DNA from: Streptomyces sp. NBC_01233
GTDB taxonomy: Bacteria; Actinomycetota; Actinomycetes; Streptomycetales; Streptomycetaceae
NCBI RefSeq assembly: GCF_035989305.1
Contig: NZ_CP108514.1
Span: 6,490,501-6,554,500, forward strand
Direction: 5' to 3'
DNA: 64,000 bases
Below are positions 32,757-40,526 of this stretch, piece by piece. How positions within the stretch are numbered: position 1 is the stretch's first letter; every line of letters begins with the position of its first letter. A program made the translations under genes and the position numbers. The notes below the pieces were generated by a model, which searched no databases, was not told the origin of the DNA, and saw only the letters and a list, made by a program, of their open reading frames with translations.

Positions 32757-34530
32757 ATCCGTACTTCGCGGGTGGCTGAGTCAGGTGGAGTTGGTGTCTG
32801 GCCGTGTCCGGTCCGGGGGTGGCTGTGTTGATCCGGGTGTGACGAAGTCTTCCCGGTCCCCACGGCTGCGGACGGTGCGCCCGCGCATGGAATGTGTGGT
32901 CACCTCCGTGGTGGAGAAGCGTCTGGGCGCTCTGCCTGTCGCTGCCGAGTTTCTGCGCCGGCTTGATGTGGCCGGGACCGTCGACCGGCTGTGCCCGGGC
33001 CGCGACATCGCCCATGTGACGCACGGCCAGGTCATCGAGGTGCTGGTGGCCAACCGGCTGACCGCACCCGCACCCCTGTGGCGGGTGGACCGCTGGGCCC
33101 GGGAGTGGGCGGTGGAAGAAGTATTCGGAATTGAGGCGGAACTGCTCAACGACGACCGTCTGGGCCGGGCCCTGGACGCCATCGCCCCGCGGCTGAGAGA
33201 GCTCACCGACAGCATCGGGGCCCAGGCGATCGGCGAGTTCGGCATCGATGTGTCCACGTTCCACTGGGACATGACATCCATGTCGCTCTACGGCGCCTAC
33301 CCGGCCGATGACCAGGACGAGGAGTATCCCCGCATCAGACACGGCCATCCCAAGGACCGCCGCTACGACCTCAAGCAGATCCAGACCGGCCTGGCGGTGA
33401 CCGGCGACGGCGGTATCCCCCTGCTGTCCCGCGTCATCGACGGCGGAGCCGCGGAGATCTCCCAGATCACCGGCACCATGAACGCTCTGCGCGCGATGGC
33501 CGGACCGAAGAAGTTCCTGCTGATCGCCGACTCCAAGCTGATCTCATACGGCAACGTCACCGCCCTGATCGGGGCCGGGACCGATTTCATCGCCCCGGCC
33601 CCCGCTTCCAGGGTCGACGACGCCGTCTACGCCGCCCTCGACCTCGAGACGGCCACCGTCGTGGACTACACCCCCGCCCGCGACGAGAACACCCCCGCCG
33701 CAGCGCGTGAGACCTACCGGGTCCTGGAAGACATCCACCTTGTGACCGGGCCCCGCAAGAGCGATCCCCCGCTCCAGGTACGCCGGATCCTGGTGCACTC
33801 CACCGGCAACGCCAAAGGCCAGCAGCGGGCCCGCGAGAAACGCCTGGCCAAGGCCCGCGAAGACCTCGACAAGCTCCAGCACTCTGCCGGCGGCCGCTAC
33901 TACAGCACCGCAGAGAAGATCGCCGCACGCCTCGGCGTGATCACCCGCACCCGCCGGGTCTCCGGCTGCCTGCACACCGAGATCACCACCGACGAAACCG
34001 GACGGCCCGCCCTGTCCTGGCACTTCGATCAGGACGTGCTCCAGGCCGAAGCCGCCGTCGACGGCTGGTACGCGCTGCTGACCACCCTCACCCCCGAACA
34101 GGCCGATCCCGGCGAAGTACTACGCCGCCACAAAGGCCAGGGCACCGTCGAGCGCCGATACAGCGACTTCAAGGGCCCCCTGGCCGTCACCCCTGTCTTC
34201 GTGCAGGACAACAAACGCGTCGCCGCACTGATCACAGTGATCTGCCTGGCCCTGCTGCTGTTCTGCCTGATCGAACGCCAGGTCCGCCGAGCCCTCGGCG
34301 GCGACCAGAAGATGCAGGGGCTCTACCCCGGCAACCAGAGGGTGCGGCCCACCGGCCGGATGATCCTCTACCACCTGTCCGACCTGCGGCTACGGGTCGG
34401 CAGCGCCACCGACCCACCCGTCATCGCCATCACCCGGGGCATCCAGCTCCACCTCCTCGACCTCCTCGGCCTGGAACCCACACATCCCCGCTGGCCAGAG
34501 ACCTGAACGAACTACCCGCGAAGTACAGAG
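32757..34530 (+). mobile_element. IS1634-type insertion sequence, intact
   Basis: The ends carry imperfect inverted repeats with a strongly conserved GTACTTCGCGGGT (32761-32773 and, inverted, 34514-34526); 21 of 26 bases match when extended to 32786/34501. The 4-bp CTAG is present on both sides (32753-32756 and 34531-34534), which fits a target duplication if the element has four more bases at each end. Removing the element and one CTAG restores an SIP stop codon followed directly by its hairpin terminator. The exact outer ends are therefore inferred. Confidence 0.82.
32785..34506 (+). CDS. IS1634-family transposase (DDE, IS4 superfamily)
   Basis: The 573-residue frame has the IS1634 layout. 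A DUF4277-like N-terminal part (VVEKRLGALPVAAEFLRRLDVAGTVDRLCPG) is followed by a DDE core. The first Asp is in FHWDMTSMSLYG, the second in FLLIADSKLISYGNV, and the Glu is probably in GQGTVERRYSDFKGPL. A hydrophobic helix AALITVICLALLLFCLIERQ closes the catalytic domain. Internal starts such as ATG 32887 are also possible. There are no disruptions, so the element may be active. Confidence 0.9.
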   Translation: MELVSGRVRSGGGCVDPGVTKSSRSPRLRTVRPRMECVVTSVVEKRLGALPVAAEFLRRLDVAGTVDRLCPGRDIAHVTHGQVIEVLVANRLTAPAPLWRVDRWAREWAVEEVFGIEAELLNDDRLGRALDAIAPRLRELTDSIGAQAIGEFGIDVSTFHWDMTSMSLYGAYPADDQDEEYPRIRHGHPKDRRYDLKQIQTGLAVTGDGGIPLLSRVIDGGAAEISQITGTMNALRAMAGPKKFLLIADSKLISYGNVTALIGAGTDFIAPAPASRVDDAVYAALDLETATVVDYTPARDENTPAAARETYRVLEDIHLVTGPRKSDPPLQVRRILVHSTGNAKGQQRAREKRLAKAREDLDKLQHSAGGRYYSTAEKIAARLGVITRTRRVSGCLHTEITTDETGRPALSWHFDQDVLQAEAAVDGWYALLTTLTPEQADPGEVLRRHKGQGTVERRYSDFKGPLAVTPVFVQDNKRVAALITVICLALLLFCLIERQVRRALGGDQKMQGLYPGNQRVRPTGRMILYHLSDLRLRVGSATDPPVIAITRGIQLHLLDLLGLEPTHPRWPET

Positions 34531-34540
34531 CTAGACAGGG

Positions 34541-34559
34541 AGCCGGGCCGTGCCCGGCT
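34541..34559. terminator. hairpin terminator between the IS and the DinB gene
   Basis: AGCCGGGC and GCCCGGCT flank a CGT loop (8-bp perfect stem). It lies between two convergent genes, and before the IS inserted it stood 10 bp after the siderophore-interacting protein stop. It now can serve only the IS and the DinB gene. Confidence 0.7.
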
Positions 34560-34568
34560 TGAGGCGGC

Positions 34569-35069
34569 CTACGCGCCCGTGGCGCCGTCGATCGCCTCGC
34601 GGAGGAAGTCGGCGTGGCCGTTGTGGCGGGCGTACTCGTGGACGAGGTGGAGCATGACCAGGCGCAGCGAGGCCTCCTCCTGCCAGCTCGGCACGTACGC
34701 CTTCACGTCCAGGGACTCGGCGGCCGACTCGATCCGGCGGGCGTGCGCGACCTCGTCCTGCCAGGCGGTGAAGGCCTCGGTGCGGCTGGAGCCGGAGGCG
34801 TCGTAGGCGGCCTGGAAGTCGTGGGTGTCCGACCACAGGTGCGGGAGGTCCTCGCCGCCCAGGACGCGGCGGAACCAGTGCCGCTCGACCTCGGCCATGT
34901 GCCGGACCAGGCCCAGCAGGGACAGCGTGGACGGGGGCATCGAGCTCCGGCGCAACTGCTCGTCGGTGAGGCCCTCGCACTTCCAGGCGAGGGTGGCCCG
35001 GTGGTAGTCGAGAAAGGCCCGGAGGGTTTCGCGCTCGTTGCCGGTCAGGGGCGGGCTGATGCGTTCCAT
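34569..35069 (-). CDS. DinB family protein (DUF664)
   Basis: The 166-residue four-helix DinB/DUF664 protein has LRAFLDYHRATLAWKCEGLTDEQLRRSSMPPS, LGLVRHMAEVERHWFRRVLGG and the metal-site His in MLHLVHEYARHNGHADFLREAIDG. Related proteins are mycothiol- or bacillithiol-dependent transferases; the catalytic role here is unproven. The ATG at 35069 begins MERISPPL as in relatives, although the frame is open upstream to 35141 and the ribosome site is weak. Confidence 0.87.
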   Translation of the reverse strand: MERISPPLTGNERETLRAFLDYHRATLAWKCEGLTDEQLRRSSMPPSTLSLLGLVRHMAEVERHWFRRVLGGEDLPHLWSDTHDFQAAYDASGSSRTEAFTAWQDEVAHARRIESAAESLDVKAYVPSWQEEASLRLVMLHLVHEYARHNGHADFLREAIDGATGA

Positions 35070-35157
35070 GCGGGCGATCTTGCCCGTTGATCCCGGGCCC
35101 GGGAACCCCGTCGGGGAGGCGGACCGCATGAGCCCGCACACAGGCGGGGCGCGGAGG

Positions 35158-35967
35158 TCAGGCCGTGCCGGTGGCCGTCCAGGTGTACGGCACCGTCACG
35201 CCCAGGACCCCGAAGCCCAGCCGTTCCAGGATCGGGCGGCTGTCGTCCGACGCGTCCACCTGGAGATACGGGATACCGCGCTCCGCCGCCAGGCGGGCGC
35301 GGTGGGCCACCAGCACGCGGTAGATGCCGCGACCGCGCCACTGCGCGATCGTGCCGCCGCCCCACAGGCCCGCGAAGGCCGATCCCGGCCGCATCTCCAT
35401 CCGGGCCGCGCTCACCGGGGTGTCGCCGGCCATCGCCAGCACCGCGGCGATGCACTCCGGCTTGTTCCGCAGCTGGTCGAGCAGGTGGTCCCGGATCCGC
35501 GGCCGCTCGGTTCCGAAGGCCCCCGCGTGGACCTCCATCATCAGGTCGACCCCGGCCTCGTCCGTCACCACCCGCAGCGTGATCCCCTCCGGCGGCTCCA
35601 CCGGCAGCTGTGCGAGTTCGGCGACCCGCCCCGCCATCAGGGTCTCCGGCGGCTCCGGTACGAAGCCGGCCGCCCGCAGCCGTTCCCCGAGATCCGCCGG
35701 CCCGTCGTAGCCGTACGTCTTCCACTCGAACTCGGGACATCCGCGTTCCGCGAAGAACGCCACCTGCGCGGCGATCTCCGCATCCGCGTTCTCCTCGTCG
35801 AGGTCCGACCAGAGCACGCCGTTCCACCCGAGCCCGGGCACGCTCTGCCGTACGACCCGGCCCGCCCGCTCCACGCGAGCCTGCGCGCTGTCCGGCTGCG
35901 CCCCCTTGCGCTCCTCGGCGTCGTAGCGGGCGCGTACCTTCAGAAGTTCATCAAGATCCATCGTCAT
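35158..35967 (-). CDS. GNAT family N-acetyltransferase
   Basis: This 269-residue protein has an N-terminal helical part (MDLDELLKVRARYDAEERKG) and a GNAT domain around residues 125-260. The acetyl-CoA loop region is GGGTIAQWRGRGIYRVLVAHRARLAAERG, and the last strand/helix is VDASDDSRPILERLGF. No specific substrate can be read from sequence. It lies 89 bp upstream of the DinB gene on the same strand. Confidence 0.88.
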   Translation of the reverse strand: MTMDLDELLKVRARYDAEERKGAQPDSAQARVERAGRVVRQSVPGLGWNGVLWSDLDEENADAEIAAQVAFFAERGCPEFEWKTYGYDGPADLGERLRAAGFVPEPPETLMAGRVAELAQLPVEPPEGITLRVVTDEAGVDLMMEVHAGAFGTERPRIRDHLLDQLRNKPECIAAVLAMAGDTPVSAARMEMRPGSAFAGLWGGGTIAQWRGRGIYRVLVAHRARLAAERGIPYLQVDASDDSRPILERLGFGVLGVTVPYTWTATGTA

Positions 35968-36022
35968 CAGCCCCAGCTGACCAGTTCCCGACCGCCCGGC
36001 ACAACTGCATTAGCCTCACCCC

Positions 36023-36418
36023 GTGAACGACGACTCCACCATTTACACCGGCAAGGCCACCCCCGATGCCGCCGCCGACCGAGGCTGGCTGCTGGGCCAC
36101 TTCAAGGACCCCGCCGATCCCCGTCACAGCGAGGACGTGGAGATCAAATGGGGCGTCCACCCGAAGGGCGACGAACGGGAGCGGTGGGCGACCGCCGAGA
36201 AGCGCACCGCACTGCTGGTGCTGATCAGCGGACGCTTCCGGCTGGAGTTCCCGGAGCGGACCGTCGTCCTCGCCGAGCAGGGGGACTACGTGCTCTGGGG
36301 CCGCGGCGTCGACCACTCCTGGTACGCGGAGGAGGACGCGGTGGTCCTCACCGTTCGCTGGCCGTCGATCCCCGGCTACCGGGTGGACGATCCCGACGAA
36401 CTGGCGGCCGTCCACTAG
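36023..36418 (+). CDS. cupin-fold small protein
   Basis: The 131 residues are consistent with a single cupin barrel. Motif 1 is degenerate (VLISGRFRLEFPERTVVLAEQGDYVLWGRGVDHSWYAEEDAVVLTVRWP), with a single clear metal-type His in VDHSW. GTG start with TAGCCT eight bases upstream suggests a leaderless transcript. Related Streptomyces proteins are sometimes labelled signal peptidase I, for which there is no support here (no Ser-Lys dyad, no membrane anchor). Confidence 0.75.
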   Translation: MNDDSTIYTGKATPDAAADRGWLLGHFKDPADPRHSEDVEIKWGVHPKGDERERWATAEKRTALLVLISGRFRLEFPERTVVLAEQGDYVLWGRGVDHSWYAEEDAVVLTVRWPSIPGYRVDDPDELAAVH

Positions 36419-36641
36419 GCCGTCCCCGTGAGCGAGGTCGCGCACCTTCCCGGGCGCCCTGTGACGATGCACACGAAAGGGGCCAACGATCACGAAACGC
36501 TGAGATCGTGTAGGTGTAGACCATCTGGGCCGAATCCCCGGGGCGATCCCCCGGGCGGTCGGCCGTGTCTGCACGAGTTCATGCGTTCTTTGCGGCGGGC
36601 CGCCTCCCGGTGAAGACCCGAACCATCAGGGAGCACGTCCG

Positions 36642-38891
36642 TTGGCAGTAATCGCACGCTGGTGCATGCGCCACCGTCTCCTCACCGTCCTGATCTGGCT
36701 GCTCGCGCTCGGTGGGACCGCGGTGGCCGCAGGCACCGCCGGAGCGGCGTTCTCCAACGACTACGAGGTCGCCGGCACCGAATCCGGGAAGGCGAACGAC
36801 CTCCTCCGCGAGGGCTTCCACGGCCAGGGCGGCGACAGCGACACCATCGTGTGGCGGGCCCCGGACCATCAGAGCGCGCGCACCCCGGACATCGAACAGC
36901 GCATGGCCCGGGCACTCGACGCCGTCGCCGCACTCCCGGGTGTCGGATCCGTCGCCGGACCCTACGGCCCGGGCCCCGAGAGCGCCGCACGGATCAGCCC
37001 CGACGGGCGCACCGCCTATGCCGTGGTGACCTTCGACCAGCAGGCGGACTCCGTACCCAAGGCCCAGGCCAGGGCTGTCGTCGACGCGGTGAAGAACCCC
37101 GCCACCGAGGCCGGCGGCCTGCAGGTCGAACTGGGCGGACGCGCCATCCAGCTCACCGAGGCCCCCACCGCACACCTCGCCGAGGTCATCGGCGTGGCCG
37201 TCGCGGCCCTGGTCCTCTTCCTCGCCTTCGGCTCGCTCGCCGCGAGCCTGCTGCCCATCGCGACCGCCCTGGTCAGTGTGGGCACCGCCTATTTCGGCAT
37301 CACCCTCCTCGGGCACGCGATGCCCGTCGCCGACTTCGCGCCGATGCTCGGCACCCTCGTCGGCCTCGGCGTCGGCATCGACTACGCCCTCTTCATCGTC
37401 ACCCGGCACCGCAAGGGCCTCACGCGCGGCCTCCCCGTCGAGGAGGCGGCCGAGAACGCCGTCGCCACCACCGGCCGGGCCGTCGTCTTCGCCGGGGCCA
37501 CCGTCTGCATCGCCCTGCTCGGCATGCTCGTACTGAGGCTCAACTTCCTCAACGGGGTCGCGATAGCGGCCTCCGTGACGGTCGTCCTGACGGTCGCGGC
37601 CTCGGTCACCCTGCTGCCCGCCCTCCTCTCGTACATAGGCACGCGCGCCCTCTCTGGCCGCGAGCGCCGCAAACTCGCCGCCGAGGGCCCGCGGCCCGCA
37701 CAGACCTCCGGATTCGCCGCCCGCTGGTCCGTCTTCGTGGAACGCCACCCCAAGCTGCTCGGCCTCGTCGCCACCGCGGTCATGCTGGTGCTGGCCCTGC
37801 CCACCCTCTCCCTCCACCTGGGCACCTCCGACCAGGGCAACAACCCGGCCACCTCCACCACCCGCAAGGCCTACGACCTGCTGGCGGACGGGTTCGGGCC
37901 CGGCACGAACGGCCCGCTCACCGTCGTCGCCCGGCTGGACGGCGCCGGCGACCGGCTCGCCGTTGACCACCTGGCGGAGGCGCTCCGTACGACGAAGGGC
38001 GTCGCCGCCACCGGCCCCGCCGTCCTCAACCGCAGCGGGGACACCGCCGTCCTGACCGTCGTACCGGACTCCGCCCCCCAGTCCCGGGCCACGAGCGACC
38101 TCGTCGACACCCTCCGCCAGGACGTCATCCCGCGCGCCGCACACGGCAACTCCATGGAGGTCCACGTCGGCGGTGTGACCGCCGCCTACGACGACTTCGC
38201 CGAGGTCATCATCGGCAAGCTGCCGCTCTTCGTCGGCGTGGTCATCGCCCTCGGCTGCGTGCTCCTGCTGCTGGCCTTCCGCTCCATCGGCATCCCGGTG
38301 AAGGCGGCGGCCATGAACGTCGCCGCCGTCGCCTCCTCCTTCGGCGTCGTGGTCGCGATCTTCCAGTGGGGCTGGGGGAGCGAACCGCTGGGTCTGGGCA
38401 GCGCCGGCCCCATCGAACCCTTCCTCCCCGTGATCATGGTGTCCGTCCTCTTCGGACTCTCGATGGACTACCAGGTCTTCCTCGTCAGCCGGATGTACGA
38501 GGAGTGGTTGGAGACCGGCGACAACCGGCGGGCCGTTCGCGTGGGCCTCGCCGAGACCAGCCGGGTCATCAACTCGGCGGCCGTGATCATGATCTCCGTC
38601 TTCCTCGCCTTCGTCCTCAGCGGCGACCGGATCATCGCGATGTTCGGCATCGCGCTCGCCGCGGCCGTGGCCCTCGACGCCTTCGTGCTGCGCACGCTCC
38701 TCGTCCCGGCCCTCATGCACATGCTCGGCGGCGCCAACTGGTGGCTGCCCGCCTGGCTCGACCGGCGGCTGCCCAGGATCAGCATCGAGCCCCCCGAACA
38801 CCGCCCGCGTGCGAAACTTCCGGCACAGCGGACCGCCGCGGTCCCCGCCACGAGCGAGGACGGCGCCGAGCCCGCCACCACCTCCAGGTGA
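36642..38891 (+). CDS. MMPL family membrane transporter
   Basis: The 749-residue RND-type exporter has two homologous halves. Each has one N-terminal transmembrane helix (LTVLIWLLALGGTAVAAGTAG; KLLGLVATAVMLVLALPTLSLHLG), a periplasmic domain, and five helices. Proton-relay motifs are visible in LVGLGVGIDYALFIVTRHRKGL and VLFGLSMDYQVFLVSRMYEEWLETGDNRRAV. Members export lipids or secondary metabolites. The TTG start is supported by AGGGAGC 9 bases upstream. No regulator is adjacent. Confidence 0.94.
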   Translation: MAVIARWCMRHRLLTVLIWLLALGGTAVAAGTAGAAFSNDYEVAGTESGKANDLLREGFHGQGGDSDTIVWRAPDHQSARTPDIEQRMARALDAVAALPGVGSVAGPYGPGPESAARISPDGRTAYAVVTFDQQADSVPKAQARAVVDAVKNPATEAGGLQVELGGRAIQLTEAPTAHLAEVIGVAVAALVLFLAFGSLAASLLPIATALVSVGTAYFGITLLGHAMPVADFAPMLGTLVGLGVGIDYALFIVTRHRKGLTRGLPVEEAAENAVATTGRAVVFAGATVCIALLGMLVLRLNFLNGVAIAASVTVVLTVAASVTLLPALLSYIGTRALSGRERRKLAAEGPRPAQTSGFAARWSVFVERHPKLLGLVATAVMLVLALPTLSLHLGTSDQGNNPATSTTRKAYDLLADGFGPGTNGPLTVVARLDGAGDRLAVDHLAEALRTTKGVAATGPAVLNRSGDTAVLTVVPDSAPQSRATSDLVDTLRQDVIPRAAHGNSMEVHVGGVTAAYDDFAEVIIGKLPLFVGVVIALGCVLLLLAFRSIGIPVKAAAMNVAAVASSFGVVVAIFQWGWGSEPLGLGSAGPIEPFLPVIMVSVLFGLSMDYQVFLVSRMYEEWLETGDNRRAVRVGLAETSRVINSAAVIMISVFLAFVLSGDRIIAMFGIALAAAVALDAFVLRTLLVPALMHMLGGANWWLPAWLDRRLPRISIEPPEHRPRAKLPAQRTAAVPATSEDGAEPATTSR

Positions 38892-38930
38892 TCCGGCCAC
38901 CCGCCGCCCGAGACCCAAGGAAGACCGAGC

Positions 38931-39485
38931 ATGTTCTCGATAGACCTCGCCGACGACGCCCAGCTGTTCCCGCTGGAGGCCCGGCACGCCGAGGAGTTCT
39001 TCGCCCACATCGAACGCGGACGCGAGTTCATCGGCCAGTACGTCGGCTTCCCGGACCGGTCGCCCGACCTCGACTCCGCCAGGGCCTTCCTGGCCAAGTA
39101 CGCGGTGAAGGCCGGGGAGGACGGCGCCCGGTTCTTCGGCATCCGGCTCGACGGCACCCTCGTGGGCGGGGTCCTCTTCCCGGCCTTCGACGCGGACGGC
39201 GGCAACTGTGAGATCGGCTGCTGGCTGGAGCCCGCCGCGGCCGGCCGGGGCCTGGTGACCAAGGCGTGCCAGGTCCTCATCGACTACGCCTTCGGCGAGC
39301 GCGGCATGCACCGCGTCGAGTGGCACGCCGCCACCGGCAACAAGAAGAGCCTCGCCGTGGCCGAGCGCCTCGGCATGACCCGCGAGGGCGTCATGCGGCA
39401 GAACTACCTGCACCGCGGCGTCCGCCAGGACACCGAGGTCTGGTCGCTCCTCGCCCACGAGTGGTCCGCGGCCCGCTCTGCCTAG
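38931..39485 (+). CDS. GNAT N-acetyltransferase, RimJ/RimL type
   Basis: The 184 residues fit RimJ/RimL-like acetyltransferases: LFPLEARHAEEFFAHIERGREFI at the N-terminus, CEIGCWLEPAAAGRGLVTKACQVLIDYAF for acetyl-CoA binding, and RVEWHAATGNKKSLAVAERLGMTREGVMRQ. The substrate could be an antibiotic, a spermidine-like amine or a ribosomal N-terminus; none can be chosen. It starts 39 bp after the MMPL gene and may be co-transcribed. AAGGAAG precedes the ATG. Confidence 0.9.
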   Translation: MFSIDLADDAQLFPLEARHAEEFFAHIERGREFIGQYVGFPDRSPDLDSARAFLAKYAVKAGEDGARFFGIRLDGTLVGGVLFPAFDADGGNCEIGCWLEPAAAGRGLVTKACQVLIDYAFGERGMHRVEWHAATGNKKSLAVAERLGMTREGVMRQNYLHRGVRQDTEVWSLLAHEWSAARSA

Positions 39486-39554
39486 ACCGGATCGACCGGG
39501 TGCCGGCCCGGGCCCCGCCGACCGTGGGGCCCGTCGTGGCCACGACCAGCGGAT

Positions 39555-39572
39555 TCTCAGAAAACTCTCAGA
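39555..39572 (+). promoter_or_regulatory. direct repeat TCTCAGA with 11-bp period
   Basis: TCTCAGA occurs at 39555-39561 and 39566-39572, so the period is 11 bp, one helix turn, as in binding sites of OmpR-family response regulators. It is followed by TACGGT (39582), a possible -10, and the ATG at 39595. Confidence 0.45.
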
Positions 39573-39594
39573 CAGGGCGCCTACGGTGCCCCGC

Positions 39595-40167
39595 ATGGAC
39601 ACCACGAAGACCCCCGCCGCGAACGCCACCGAGGCGGACGCCCCGGTCGACCTCGAAAAGACCGAGGTCACCCAGCCCGCCGAAGCCGACTCCGTACCCG
39701 CCGACGCGGCCCCGGAGGACGAGGCCTTCGCCGACGACGGGGACGAGGACGAGGCCGAGGTCGGGCAGCCGGGCCACGTCGGGTCCGCGGCCTTCGCGAT
39801 CATCGCCGCGGGGCTGGGCGTCGTCGCCCTCAGCGGCAGCTGGGTCGCCGGCATCGTGTCCGAGCGCGCGAGCATCGCCGCCCGGCTCGAGCTGAGCCAG
39901 GCCGCCGACGCCAACGCGCAGATCGCCGCCCAGTTCGTCGACCCGTGGCACACCACCGCGATGGTGAACGGCGTCTTCTCCGCCCTCGCCCTGATCATCG
40001 CCACCTTCGTGCTGGCCCTCCCCGCCTTCAGCACCCCCGAGCGCATCCTCCCCACCTGGGTGCGGTCCGTCTCCTGGGCGGGCATCGGACTGGGCGCCCT
40101 CGGCGTACTCCTCTTCGTCCTCATGTACTTCGACCTCCTCCTCGCCATCCCGAAGGCGGCGGGCTAG
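39595..40167 (+). CDS. hypothetical membrane protein with acidic N-terminus
   Basis: The 190-residue protein has a disordered acidic N-terminus (about residues 1-58, rich in Asp, Glu and Ala). Three hydrophobic segments follow: AFAIIAAGLGVVALSGSWVAGIV, VNGVFSALALIIATFVLALPAF and VSWAGIGLGALGVLLFVLMYFDLLLA. No known domain was recognised. ATG 39595 is preferred over GTG 39586. There is no clear ribosome site, and a -10-like TACGGT lies just upstream, suggesting a leaderless message. Confidence 0.82.
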   Translation: MDTTKTPAANATEADAPVDLEKTEVTQPAEADSVPADAAPEDEAFADDGDEDEAEVGQPGHVGSAAFAIIAAGLGVVALSGSWVAGIVSERASIAARLELSQAADANAQIAAQFVDPWHTTAMVNGVFSALALIIATFVLALPAFSTPERILPTWVRSVSWAGIGLGALGVLLFVLMYFDLLLAIPKAAG

Positions 40168-40334
40168 GTACTGCCTTAGGTGAACTCGGCCTGGTCCGGG
40201 CGGCTCCACGCCCGGACTAAGGCCCCCTGCCCCCGGCAGATGCGGCATGCGACCGATGTGCCGGCACCCCCTGGGACGCGAATCTTGGATCACACCGAAC
40301 GAGGTGTCCGAGAAACGCCACCAGGGAGTACGAG

Positions 40335-40526
40335 ATGTTCGAGTACGAGATCGCCGCCACCGTCCGCACCGCCGACCTCCTCCGCGAGGCCGCCGCGTAC
40401 CGCACGGTCCGGGAGGCCCGGAAGGCGCGCCGCGCCTCCTTGCGAAGCCTTGAACCGCGAGGGCCGGTGAGAGCACTCCGCAGCCGCCTCGCCCGCACCG
40501 CGGGCCATGCGCCCCGCACCGTGTGA
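40335..40526 (+). CDS. small basic hypothetical protein
   Basis: This 63-residue protein starts MFEYEIAATVRTADLLREAAAYRTVREARKARRA after AGGGAGTACGAG. The pattern of an N-terminal short strand, then one amphipathic helix ending in Arg-rich residues, recurs in tiny Streptomyces proteins near regulators. Its stop codon overlaps the first possible start of the LuxR gene (GTGTGA), so coupling is possible. No function is known. Confidence 0.62.
   Translation: MFEYEIAATVRTADLLREAAAYRTVREARKARRASLRSLEPRGPVRALRSRLARTAGHAPRTV

Noticed and set aside
36419..36641. Possible small gene or riboswitch upstream of the MMPL gene
   Set aside because: Only short CACGAAA repeats and no convincing frame, conserved aptamer or terminator were visible.
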